64,000 bases of DNA from Roseburia faecis (GTDB lineage Bacteria; Bacillota; Clostridia; Lachnospirales; Lachnospiraceae). Position 1 is the first letter of the stretch, and every line of letters begins with the position of its first letter. Below, piece after piece: positions 33,557 through 42,228 of the stretch. Location: the NCBI RefSeq assembly GCF_001406815.1, contig NZ_CVRR01000033.1, positions 1 through 64,000 of the forward strand, given 5' to 3'. Both the position numbers and the translations under genes were made by a program. The notes under the pieces are model-generated. The model was given only the letters and a program-made list of their open reading frames with translations, did not search any database and was not told the DNA's origin.

Positions 33557-35217
33557 GGCTTAGTTACTACGCAGTTTCCTATTACTAGAACGTCAATGTT
33601 AGTTTTCAAAAAAGTGTTTAACGCATCTTGCGGAGATTCGACAATAGGCTCTCCAGCAACATTGAACGACGTATTTAGTACCACGGATACCCCTATAACT
33701 TTTTTCAGTTCAAGCAATAGCTGATGTATAAAGGGGTCGCTCTTTTTTGATACCGCCTGAACGCGAGCAGTATTATCTACATGTGTCACGGCTGACAACT
33801 TTTCGCGATATTCTTCTCTAACAACTGGCGCAAGTAACATATAGTCTGAGGAAGCCCGTAATGCAAAATATTTGAACTGATCCTCCTTCGCAACCGTAGG
33901 TGCAAAAGGACGGAATTCTTCACGATGTTTAACGCGACGATTTAAGATGTCTTTCATGTGTGGATGGGTTGGATTTGCCAAGATACTTCTATGACATAGA
34001 GCTCGCGGTCCTAACTCCGTTCTTCCTCTGTGCATGCCAACAATCTTGTTTTGAGATATATATTCTGCTGTTATCTTTGCCAAATCACCATCTGCATACT
34101 TTTTGTAGGAAAGATTTTTCAATCGGATTGCATCTTCAATTTCTTGCTCGGTATAATCTAAACCGATGTAGGGTAAATTAATGTGAAAATCGGATTGTGT
34201 TCCGAACATTTCCATGTAAGCATAGTATGCACTGCCAAGAGCTTGACCATCGTCTCCAGCCGATGGAATAATAAAAACATTTTTAAAATTACATTCACAA
34301 AGTATTTTATGGTTTAATAGGCAGTTTAAAAATAATCCACCTGCAAGACACAAGTTTTCACATGCGTATCGAGTCTGATAGTTCTTCAACAGCGAAATTA
34401 TTGCACATTCTGTAAACTCTTGAACTGTGGCAGATATATTCGCACGTTCTTTCAAGATAAAATCTCTATGAGACTTTCCTGACATGATATGCAATGCGTA
34501 AATTTCTTCTAACATATCCTTATACTTTAAATCAAAATCTAAATCACGAAAATCTAATTGGGAGTAATCAAAATAAGATTTTCCATACGAAGCAAGTCCC
34601 ATCGTTTTACCACATTCTCCATGTGCAAAGCCAGTCAAATGCGTAATTTGCGCATATTTTCGTGCTATACTAATTTGATGGTTGCGTACATAATCCGGCA
34701 TAAAAGGATATATAGTATTTACTGGATTTTCCATTTTGCGCACAACCATATCCTGTGTCCGTGCGGCGAGTGGTTGTATTTTTCCGTGACTACCGTAATA
34801 CAAAGTTTCAGCTTCTTGCTTATCCCCGATATAGTCACCTCCACCATCCGCAACAAATATCAGGCTTTCGGAAAAAGTGGACGAACAAAAGGAAGAATAT
34901 GCGTGTGCCCAATGATGTGACAGAAAGAAAAAAGGAATTTCGCGACATCTATAGTGAGCGAAAAAGTCATCCTTATAGAACTGTTTTACCTTTTCACTTT
35001 CTATTCCTGCGCCGGACATACCAATGCATGAAACCTGTGAAATATCAATATTGCAATGTTTCAAAACAGCATCAACAGCTGTATAGGGGATTTCAGGAGA
35101 GTCAGAGTACTTCACTCGGTCTAATCTTTCATTCGCTATATTAACAACAACCCTTCCGTCAATAATGATACATGCACTTCTGTCATGTTTCACATGAACT
35201 CCCAACACAATATTCAT
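33553..35217 (-). CDS. NodU/CmcH-family carbamoyltransferase
   Basis: 554 residues. The N-terminal ASKHA-like domain has GVHVKHDRSACII, the metal/substrate HHWAHAYSSF and FVADGGGDY motifs; then GLASYGKS and CLAGGLFLN. The C-terminal domain has MHRGRTELGPRALCHRSIL, EEFRPFAPT and the final VVLNTSFNVAGEPIV. Family members transfer a carbamoyl group from carbamoyl phosphate to a hydroxyl of a small molecule. No substrate-making genes are nearby, so its place inside a defence cassette is unexplained. ATG 35217 is preferred over 35235 since GGAGGGT lies in front of it. Confidence 0.88.
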   Translation of the reverse strand: MNIVLGVHVKHDRSACIIIDGRVVVNIANERLDRVKYSDSPEIPYTAVDAVLKHCNIDISQVSCIGMSGAGIESEKVKQFYKDDFFAHYRCREIPFFFLSHHWAHAYSSFCSSTFSESLIFVADGGGDYIGDKQEAETLYYGSHGKIQPLAARTQDMVVRKMENPVNTIYPFMPDYVRNHQISIARKYAQITHLTGFAHGECGKTMGLASYGKSYFDYSQLDFRDLDFDLKYKDMLEEIYALHIMSGKSHRDFILKERANISATVQEFTECAIISLLKNYQTRYACENLCLAGGLFLNCLLNHKILCECNFKNVFIIPSAGDDGQALGSAYYAYMEMFGTQSDFHINLPYIGLDYTEQEIEDAIRLKNLSYKKYADGDLAKITAEYISQNKIVGMHRGRTELGPRALCHRSILANPTHPHMKDILNRRVKHREEFRPFAPTVAKEDQFKYFALRASSDYMLLAPVVREEYREKLSAVTHVDNTARVQAVSKKSDPFIHQLLLELKKVIGVSVVLNTSFNVAGEPIVESPQDALNTFLKTNIDVLVIGNCVVTKP

Positions 35218-35246
35218 AGTACCCTCCATTTCCAATTTTTATGGTA

Positions 35247-35263
35247 GATAATACCGGATTATC
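35247..35263 (-). repeat. Right inverted repeat (site D) of the second defence cassette
   Basis: Perfect reverse complement of 30214-30230. On the minus strand TTGACA lies directly outside it and TACCAT directly inside, so the 17-bp repeat fills the spacer of a possible promoter for the carbamoyltransferase. Confidence 0.75.
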
Positions 35264-35270
35264 TGTCAAA

Positions 35271-35299
35271 AAGAGACAACTCACTCGGAGTTGTCTCTT
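35271..35299 (-). terminator. Terminator insulating the second cassette
   Basis: Perfect 12-bp stem AAGAGACAACTC (35271-35282) / GAGTTGTCTCTT (35288-35299). The T-run (TTTTTG) is on the minus-strand side, directly before site D, so it should stop transcription coming from the right. Confidence 0.8.
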
Positions 35300-36049
35300 A
35301 AAAATTATATTTTAAATTTCCTCTTTGATGTTTTGCTGCAAGAATATCTTTTTACTCTGTTTTAATTCATTTATCCATGATATGCCATACATAAACTTAC
35401 CAGATTACACCATCCTACTCGCCAATCTGTGTCGTAAAAAATCAGGTGTTTTGTTCTATGATTGTTACAGGCTCAAAGGAGCCTTGATCTTTGAAAAACT
35501 GAATAGGACACGCATACATCTGATTTTATTTTTGCTTTTATCCGTAAATACTTTGATTTACGGGTAGGGGTGGCAGAAACCCATTTCGTGCGATGAAGCT
35601 CCTCGATACGGATTACTGTGCTGACAAGTCTTTGAACTGTTTAGCGGTTGTGGTGGTCTTGTATTGTGCCCGTGAAGGTCCTAAGCAGAGGTTTGTGCCT
35701 ACCGGACGTGGCAGCCGGAGATAATGAGATAGAACAGTACCGGAATTTCAGCGAAACGCATTTTCCGGGAGTGGCTCCCTGTAGATTCTGTCTGGTTGGG
35801 CATGATGGAGGTGCAGTGTGGGATTGCCGTCCCAATGTATGTTGCCCGGCTGGGGGGTGCTGTCAAGTGGCAGCTAGGAGAATAGCGGCTTTTGCCGCTG
35901 TTCTCTGACATGATAAAAGCTGCTAAAAAATGGATTATTATGAAGTTATCTTTTGAGATAAGGGAGCGGCAGATTCGTTTCATTATCTCAGGAGATAACA
36001 GCCGGCGTATCTTTCTGTAATAATCTAAGAAAGAGCAGGTAAAGAGAAT
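35300..36049. other. Gene-poor debris between defence cassette and recombinase module
   Basis: 750 bp. Frames at 35325-35567 (80 codons, hydrophobic, no ribosome binding site) and 35648-35908 (86 codons, Cys-rich, overlapped by other frames) are not convincing. The stretch 35640-35880 is richer in G+C than its surroundings and resembles decayed mobile-element sequence; I cannot assign it. Confidence 0.5.
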
Positions 36050-36463
36050 ATGTGTAAGATAGGCATTATGTTAGGTACAGCCGGGGAGAATCTTCCTTCG
36101 GCTATTTTATTTATGAACTCCAACAAATCGGAGAAGAACATCCGTAAAAAGGTTGCCAAGACCAGAGAGAAGTGTCTTTCGCATGGAATTATCTTGAGAC
36201 GTGATGTGGTCATTTGCAAAGGACCGGACAGGGATGTTGATCGTGATGCAGTCAATCTTTTGATTTCCTTTTTGATGACCGGACAGTATGACATGGTGGC
36301 GTTGGACAAGCTGACAGATTTAACGGAAGATGTATCCGATATGGAGGAGCTTATGAATGATGCCGCTAAGATTGGTGTCGGGTTCCTTGAATTATCCACA
36401 ATTGCAAGGATCACCGAGGCAGTGCAGGTACAGGTGGGGGTATATGATAAGTATAACGGATAA
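36050..36463 (+). CDS. Degenerate serine-recombinase N-terminal-domain protein
   Basis: 137 residues. The segment YDMVALDKLTDLTEDVSDMEELMNDAAKIGVGFLELS follows the pattern of resolvase catalytic domains (V-V-x-K-L-S-R-L-x-R-D ... G-V-x-F), but the N-terminal Y-x-R-x-S carrying the catalytic serine is replaced by GIMLGTAGE and the arginines are lost. It is therefore probably not a recombinase, perhaps a regulatory relative. It is followed by a terminator and lies upstream of the three real recombinases. Identity is moderately sure. Confidence 0.55.
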   Translation: MCKIGIMLGTAGENLPSAILFMNSNKSEKNIRKKVAKTREKCLSHGIILRRDVVICKGPDRDVDRDAVNLLISFLMTGQYDMVALDKLTDLTEDVSDMEELMNDAAKIGVGFLELSTIARITEAVQVQVGVYDKYNG

Positions 36464-36470
36464 AAAGAGT

Positions 36471-36498
36471 AAAGCCGGGCGCAGTGTCCCGGCTTTTT
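36471..36498 (+). terminator. Intrinsic terminator
   Basis: AAAGCCGGG (36471-36479) / CCCGGCTTT (36488-36496) followed by TT, 8 bp after the preceding stop codon. Confidence 0.88.
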
Positions 36499-36575
36499 AC
36501 ATACAGAGGTTTGTATGTCATAGGACAATCTGCGAATTGAATAGAATGAAACAAGCAGAAAATAGGAGAGCTAAA

Positions 36576-36848
36576 GTGTTAGATATATCAGAGGAAAAAC
36601 TTGATGCAATGGCGGCTGTGGATATTCGGACTGTGGATATAAACACGCTGACAGATATTCGGGATGTCAAAATTGACACAAAACTGCCCGTAGAAGAAAA
36701 ACTGGCTTCTTTTGCAAGACAGACAAATAATATCTATGTCCATCGTATGGGAGACTATGTGATTAAGGTCAGATTTCAAAAGGAGGGAGCGAGTATTGAC
36801 GACAAGATGGAGGAATATCTGCGGCATTTAGCAGAAATTCACATATAG
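36576..36848 (+). CDS. DUF6870-like protein
   Basis: 90 residues starting at GTG 36576, which has AGGAG (36564-36568) in front; ATG 36546 in the same frame lacks a ribosome binding site. The sequence VDIRTVDINTLTDIRDVKIDTKLPVEEKLASFARQ, then a short beta region and DDKMEEYLRHL, matches the DUF6870 proteins that occur in clostridial integrative elements close to the recombinases. Function unknown. Confidence 0.7.
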   Translation: MLDISEEKLDAMAAVDIRTVDINTLTDIRDVKIDTKLPVEEKLASFARQTNNIYVHRMGDYVIKVRFQKEGASIDDKMEEYLRHLAEIHI

Positions 36849-36983
36849 CGTATTTTTGATAAAAATCGAAAAAGCCTTGAAAGAATCGAAAAGTTATGTT
36901 AACCTAAAATCAGGATAAATCAAGGAAACTCTTGAATTTTAGGTTTATTACGGCTTAATAACTTAAAAGTCAGGAGTGATCAA

Positions 36984-38666
36984 ATGAATAAAAAACATTT
37001 TCTAGCAGCCATGTACCTCCGTCTTTCAAGGGATGACAGCGATGTCGGAGATGTGACAGACAAGGATGGTAGACTGAAATCCGAGAGTAACAGTATCGGA
37101 AATCAGAGAGAGCTGATCAGAGCCTTTATCCATGAACAGCAGGATATCGAATTGTATGATATTTATGTTGATGATGGGTTTTCGGGCAGTAATTTCGACA
37201 GACCAGAATTTAAAAGAATGATAAGCGACATCGAAGCAGGAAAGGTGAACTGTGTCATTGTAAAAGACCTTTCTCGTTTTGGGCGTGACTATATTGAATC
37301 CGGGAGATATATACAAAAAATCTTCCCGGCTCTTTCTGTGCGTTTTATTGCGCTGACAGACCATTATGACAGTTTTCATGCGGATGCAGGGGAGAGCGGC
37401 ATTGTTCTTCCGGTCAAAAACTTCATTAACGATTCCTATTGCAGAGATATTTCCACAAAAGTGAAAAGCCAGTTTGAAGTAAAGAGAAAGAATGGGGAGT
37501 GTATTGCTCCGTTTGCCCTTTATGGATACAGAAAGGCAGATAACAACAAAAATCAGCTTGTGGTGGATGATTATGCAGCGGAAATTGTGCGTAAGATTTT
37601 TAACTGGAAAATGGAGGGTGTGGCGGTTTCAGCCATAGCGGATAAATTGAATGAACTTGGTATCCTTTCACCCAAAGAGTATAAAAAATCCACAGGCGAA
37701 AATTACAGAGGAGGATTTTCCGGTGCAGTAAAATCCATGTGGAGCAGTGCTACGGTAAAGCGAATACTGACAAATGAAATGTATCTCGGTCACATGGTGC
37801 AGGGAAAAACAAAAAAGATAAATTATAAGCTGAAGAAAAGTGTGGAAAAACCTGAAAAAGATTGGGTTAAGGTGGAAAATACCCATGAGCCGATCATATC
37901 GGAAGATGTTTTTCTGGTTGTCCAAAACTTGTTGAAGGTTGATGGACGGGTGAGTCCTGTATCAGAGAAAAACAGTTTTTTCACAGGAATATTGTTTTGT
38001 GGGGATTGTGGAGAGCAGATGATAAGGCGCGTAAACCGCTATAAGAACACACAGAGGGTTTACTATATCTGTTCCACCAAAAACCGGGGTGAGGGCTGTA
38101 CAAGACACAGCATACCGGAAGATGCATTAAAGCAGCTTGTATTGGAAATGGTAACGAAATTTGCAAACTGTTTTTTGCAGGAAAAGCAGATGTTTGAAAA
38201 AGCTCTGGATATGGAAACAAATTTTGAGTCCATAGTCTATTATGATACCGAAATTGCAAGATTAAAGAAAGAACAGGATAAATATTATTCTCTCTGTTCG
38301 GGCTTATATGAGGACTTGAAAGAAGGGATTATCACAAAGAGCGAATTTGAACGTTTGCACAGCGAGTTTAAAAGGAAAGCTGGAGAATTTGAGGAAGCAC
38401 AGAAAAAACAGGAGCTTATGATTAAGGAACTGTTTAAGAATGGTGTCATCTCTGCAGCAAGGCTAAAGACCATGCAGGACTGTTCGGAATTGAGGGAGAT
38501 AGACCGTTATACTCTTTGCAGTATGGTAAAGAAGATTTCAGTATATGAAAACCACAGAATTGAAATTGAGTTTTATTATACAGATCAGTATCGCATAATG
38601 CGGGAAGTCAACAAGAGAATAAAAGACGAACAGAAGAAAAACTGTGTGGCAGAAAGGAGTGCATAA
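36984..38666 (+). CDS. Large serine recombinase 1
   Basis: 560 residues. Catalytic domain with nucleophile Ser15 in YLRLSRDD, then DDGFSGSNFDRP and VKDLSRFGRDYIE. The recombinase domain (about 170-300) and a zinc ribbon (CGDCGEQM with YICSTKNRGEGC) are followed by a coiled coil (about 420-490), as in TnpX/phiC31-type enzymes. Such enzymes excise and integrate mobile elements through short attachment sites. First of three tandem genes; its stop codon is 2 bp from the start of the next. Confidence 0.93.
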   Translation: MNKKHFLAAMYLRLSRDDSDVGDVTDKDGRLKSESNSIGNQRELIRAFIHEQQDIELYDIYVDDGFSGSNFDRPEFKRMISDIEAGKVNCVIVKDLSRFGRDYIESGRYIQKIFPALSVRFIALTDHYDSFHADAGESGIVLPVKNFINDSYCRDISTKVKSQFEVKRKNGECIAPFALYGYRKADNNKNQLVVDDYAAEIVRKIFNWKMEGVAVSAIADKLNELGILSPKEYKKSTGENYRGGFSGAVKSMWSSATVKRILTNEMYLGHMVQGKTKKINYKLKKSVEKPEKDWVKVENTHEPIISEDVFLVVQNLLKVDGRVSPVSEKNSFFTGILFCGDCGEQMIRRVNRYKNTQRVYYICSTKNRGEGCTRHSIPEDALKQLVLEMVTKFANCFLQEKQMFEKALDMETNFESIVYYDTEIARLKKEQDKYYSLCSGLYEDLKEGIITKSEFERLHSEFKRKAGEFEEAQKKQELMIKELFKNGVISAARLKTMQDCSELREIDRYTLCSMVKKISVYENHRIEIEFYYTDQYRIMREVNKRIKDEQKKNCVAERSA

Positions 38667-38668
38667 GA

Positions 38669-40369
38669 ATGGGCAGAGTATCCAAAAGAAAAACAGCAGG
38701 CATTCATTCAGAACAGAATGTGAAAGTCAGACGATACAGAGCAGGTATCTATGCAAGACTTTCAGCGGATCACGATGAAAGAAAAAATGAATCAGTGGAG
38801 GTTCAGATTGAGATTGCAAGGAAATATGTAGAAGAATTTAATCTGAAGAATACGGAAGAAATCATTGATATTATTGATTGTTATACCGATTTAGGAAAGA
38901 CCGGCAGCAATTTTGAAAGAGAGGGATTTCTTAGGTTATTGCAGGATATAAGGCTTGGCGAGATAAATTGTGTCATAGTAAAAGATTTGTCAAGGTTTGG
39001 CAGAAATTACCTGGAGGCGGGCAATTACATTGAGAAGATATTTCCGTTTTTAGGAGTACGCTTCATTGCAGTTGCCGATGGGTTTGATACCGGAAAGGAA
39101 GGCAATGAGAATAAGCAGATGGCTTCCGAAATCAAGAACCTTGTAAACGACATGTATGCAAAGGATTTTTCTAAAAAGGCGAAGCTGCACTTAAAACAGA
39201 GGAGAGAAGAAGGCTCTTATGTTGGCGGTCCTCCACCTTATGGATATATGGCAGAATGGAGTGGAAAACGGCGCAGATTGATACCGGATGAAAATACGGT
39301 GGATATTGTTCGCTTTATATTTGAAAAATTCGCTGAAACGGAAATCTATACTGCGATTGCGGATGAGCTGAACCACAGGCAGATCAATCCACCTTCTCTG
39401 TATAAGAAAACAAAAGAAGTTTACTATACACCCGATGCAGGAGCGTATAAAGGTTGGGATAAGAGTTCGGTGGAGCGAATACTGAAAAGTGAAACCTATA
39501 CAGGAACTTTGGTGCAGGGAAAAACCAGTATAACGGCAAGGGATGAGAAGAACCGTATTCATAAGCCGGAAGATGACTGGGTGATTACAAAGGATGCACA
39601 TGAGCCATTGATTGACAGGGAGTTATATCAGAAATCGGTAGAAATTAGGAAAAAAATGAAGGAGCGCAAAGCTTCGTATAATCATCCAACGAAGGGTTAT
39701 CCGCTTGGGGAAAACATTTTTGATGGTGTACTGTATTGTGGAGTATGCGGCAGAAAAATGACAAGAAGCAGCTATGTACAGCACTATGCAGATGGGGAAA
39801 AAGCAAGGCTTGACGGATATTTCTGTTTAAACAGCGGACAGACGAAAATTAAAGTATGCCCGGACTCTAACCGTATTTCAAAGAATGAGCTGGTGGATAT
39901 ATTGTTACCTTTTATCCGTATGGAATTTGCAGTTTTCTTAAACAAGCCAAAGCATTACATGGAGTATGGCAAAGAAAGAATTGCAGAGGCGGTTAAGAAG
40001 GCTAAAGCAAGACTAAGGGAAACAGAGGCAAAGCTGAGACGTTCTCAGGAGGAAGAAAGCTGTGTATATATGGATTACCGTGCTGGGAAAATTCCACAAA
40101 AAGAATATGTGGCTTTCAAGATGAAGCAGGCGGACATACTGGAAGATCTGAGAAAACAGCAGGAAAGTCAGCAGCAGGAAATAAGAGCATTGGATAAACT
40201 CTCCGGAAAATATATGGCAGCTATTAAAGCCCTGTTAAAACTGAAAAGTGGCAAAGAGCTTACAAAGGATATGATAGAAGCGTTTATTTCAAAAATATAT
40301 GTTTATCCGGGCAAACGTATAGAGGTTATATTTACCTTTACAGCAGACTGTATGGAAGGGGTGAAGTAG
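38669..40369 (+). CDS. Large serine recombinase 2
   Basis: 566 residues with a longer basic N-terminus. Nucleophile Ser32 in YARLSADHDE; TDLGKTGSNFERE and VKDLSRFGRNYLE follow. The zinc ribbon is CGVCGRKM with YFCLNSG...VC, then a coiled coil in the last 150 residues. Same architecture as its neighbours but with clearly different sequence. Recombinases in such triplets may act as a heteromeric set or have separate roles in integration and excision; which applies here is not known. Confidence 0.93.
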   Translation: MGRVSKRKTAGIHSEQNVKVRRYRAGIYARLSADHDERKNESVEVQIEIARKYVEEFNLKNTEEIIDIIDCYTDLGKTGSNFEREGFLRLLQDIRLGEINCVIVKDLSRFGRNYLEAGNYIEKIFPFLGVRFIAVADGFDTGKEGNENKQMASEIKNLVNDMYAKDFSKKAKLHLKQRREEGSYVGGPPPYGYMAEWSGKRRRLIPDENTVDIVRFIFEKFAETEIYTAIADELNHRQINPPSLYKKTKEVYYTPDAGAYKGWDKSSVERILKSETYTGTLVQGKTSITARDEKNRIHKPEDDWVITKDAHEPLIDRELYQKSVEIRKKMKERKASYNHPTKGYPLGENIFDGVLYCGVCGRKMTRSSYVQHYADGEKARLDGYFCLNSGQTKIKVCPDSNRISKNELVDILLPFIRMEFAVFLNKPKHYMEYGKERIAEAVKKAKARLRETEAKLRRSQEEESCVYMDYRAGKIPQKEYVAFKMKQADILEDLRKQQESQQQEIRALDKLSGKYMAAIKALLKLKSGKELTKDMIEAFISKIYVYPGKRIEVIFTFTADCMEGVK

Positions 40370-40370
40370 A

Positions 40371-41942
40371 ATGGAGCGTTTGGCATTATATTTACGTTTA
40401 TCCTTAGAGGACGAGGGAGAAAAAGACGAGAGCAATAGTATAAGCAATCAGAGAAAGTTAATATATGAGTACATACATCACGATTCCGAATTAAGCGGGT
40501 ATGAGGCTGTGGAGTTTAGTGATGATGGCTTCTCCGGCACCAATATGAATAGACCGGGGATGCAAAAGTTGTTAAAGGAGGTAAAGGCAAATAATATCAG
40601 ATGTATCATTGTAAAGGATATGTCCCGTTTTTCAAGAGATTATATTGAGATGGGTACTTATCTGAACCAGATATTCCCTTTTATGGGCATTCGTTTTATC
40701 GCTATCAATGACCATTATGACAGCAGGGAACATCACGGAAGTACCATAGAGATTGATACCGCATTTCAGACACTTTTATATGATCTTTACAGCAAGGATG
40801 TATCAGTTAAGGTAAAGGCTTCGATTGAAAATAAGTGTGCAAAGGGAGAATATGTTTTCGGACAGGTTCCCTTTGGATATGAAAAAAGCAAAGAAGAAAA
40901 AAATGCAGTTATTGTGAATGAACGAGAGGCAGAAATTGTGCGCTATATCTTTTCTCTTGCGGTGCAGGGGAAAACCAGTGTACAGATAGCAAGACAGCTT
41001 TTTGAGGAAAATGTACCCACTATCACGCAGATAAGAAAGCCGGAAAAGAAATATACAGATGGTAAAGTACGTTCGTGGAGTGCAACAAGTATCAGAAGGA
41101 TATTGAATAATCGTTTTTATCTGGGAGAAATGGCATACGGAAAATCTGTCTGCAAGTCCGTAGGAAGTCAAAAGACGAGAGCTTTGCCAAAAGAAGATTG
41201 GAAAATAATTCGGAACAATCATGAGGCTCTCATTTCAGAGGAGATATATGATCAGGTATCATCTTTCAGAGCGGATTGTTCCACAAAGAGAAACAGAGAG
41301 AAGCATCCGCTTACAGGGAAATTGTATTGCGGTGGATGCGGTTATTCCATGGTTTATAAGCCACTACGCGAAAAGAACCGTTACAGGCGGTTTGAGTGCC
41401 GAAAACATGCTCTGTTGCAAATTCCGGATTGTTGCACTTACATGAATGCTGATCTACTCGAAGAAACCGTATTGATGATGCTGAATAAAGAGTTAATGCT
41501 TCGTGGAAATGCCATGAAACAGAAGGAAAGCCTGTCTTCATTTCAACGGGCAGGCATCCAGTCATTGAAAAAGAAACTGGAGGAATGCAGACAGAAACAA
41601 AAGCAGATTCGGGCAGAAAAGGATAATTTGTATGAACAGTATGCTTTGAAAGCAATCAGTAGTGAGGAGTATCAGAAACGTTCAAACGAGCTGACAGAGC
41701 GCTTATCTTCATTATCCGTAAAGGAATCCGATACAGCGGGAAAGCTTTCTGGATTGGAAAGCGAATACCAGAAAGCAGAGGCTGATATGAAGCAGATTAT
41801 CCGGTATTCGCATATTGAAGAATTGACGCAGGAAGTGGTTGATGCTTTTATTAGAAGAGTTTATGCTTATAAAGACAAAAGGATAGAGATTGCGTGGAAT
41901 TTCAGTATGGATTGCGGAGTAAGTCAGGCAAATGGAACTTAG
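40371..41942 (+). CDS. Large serine recombinase 3
   Basis: 523 residues. Nucleophile Ser11 in YLRLSLEDEG; DDGFSGTNMNRPG and VKDMSRFSRDYIE follow. Zinc ribbon CGGCGYSM with FECRKHALLQIPDC, coiled coil at about 390-460. It starts 1 bp after the second recombinase. It is the last gene before the core genome, so the right attachment site of the integrative element should lie within the next 290 bp. Confidence 0.93.
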   Translation: MERLALYLRLSLEDEGEKDESNSISNQRKLIYEYIHHDSELSGYEAVEFSDDGFSGTNMNRPGMQKLLKEVKANNIRCIIVKDMSRFSRDYIEMGTYLNQIFPFMGIRFIAINDHYDSREHHGSTIEIDTAFQTLLYDLYSKDVSVKVKASIENKCAKGEYVFGQVPFGYEKSKEEKNAVIVNEREAEIVRYIFSLAVQGKTSVQIARQLFEENVPTITQIRKPEKKYTDGKVRSWSATSIRRILNNRFYLGEMAYGKSVCKSVGSQKTRALPKEDWKIIRNNHEALISEEIYDQVSSFRADCSTKRNREKHPLTGKLYCGGCGYSMVYKPLREKNRYRRFECRKHALLQIPDCCTYMNADLLEETVLMMLNKELMLRGNAMKQKESLSSFQRAGIQSLKKKLEECRQKQKQIRAEKDNLYEQYALKAISSEEYQKRSNELTERLSSLSVKESDTAGKLSGLESEYQKAEADMKQIIRYSHIEELTQEVVDAFIRRVYAYKDKRIEIAWNFSMDCGVSQANGT

Positions 41943-42060
41943 CAATAACTATTCATCAATTTTTACAGGACTTAGCAACTATTTCACATTAACCCAACGA
42001 AGTTATGCAGGATTGCGAAATTTTTATTTGAAAAAATAAAAAAAGTTCGTAGCAATAACT
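41940..42060. other. Probable right boundary region of the integrative element
   Basis: The 11-bp direct repeat TAGCAATAACT occurs at 41940-41950 (overlapping the recombinase 3 stop codon) and 42050-42060, with a partial TAGCAACTA between. From about 42060 the sequence leads into the citrate synthase promoter. Serine recombinase sites are short and not recognisable by eye, so the exact border is not fixed. Confidence 0.4.
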
Positions 42061-42228
42061 TGACATCAACGGGCTATGGAAAAATGAATGTTTACGATGC
42101 ACTGATGAAATTTTATGGGGTATAAAATTTATATACAAAGCGTAAAAAGATATAAAAAATTTATGAAGTGCTTTTTTTTGAGAACCAAGTACGATATAAT
42201 GAAAGCAATACAGATTGGAGAGTGAAGC

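Noticed and set aside
35325-35908. Two frames (80 and 86 codons) after the carbamoyltransferase cassette
   Set aside because: The first is a random-looking hydrophobic stretch; the second is Cys-rich but overlapped by other frames; neither has a ribosome binding site.
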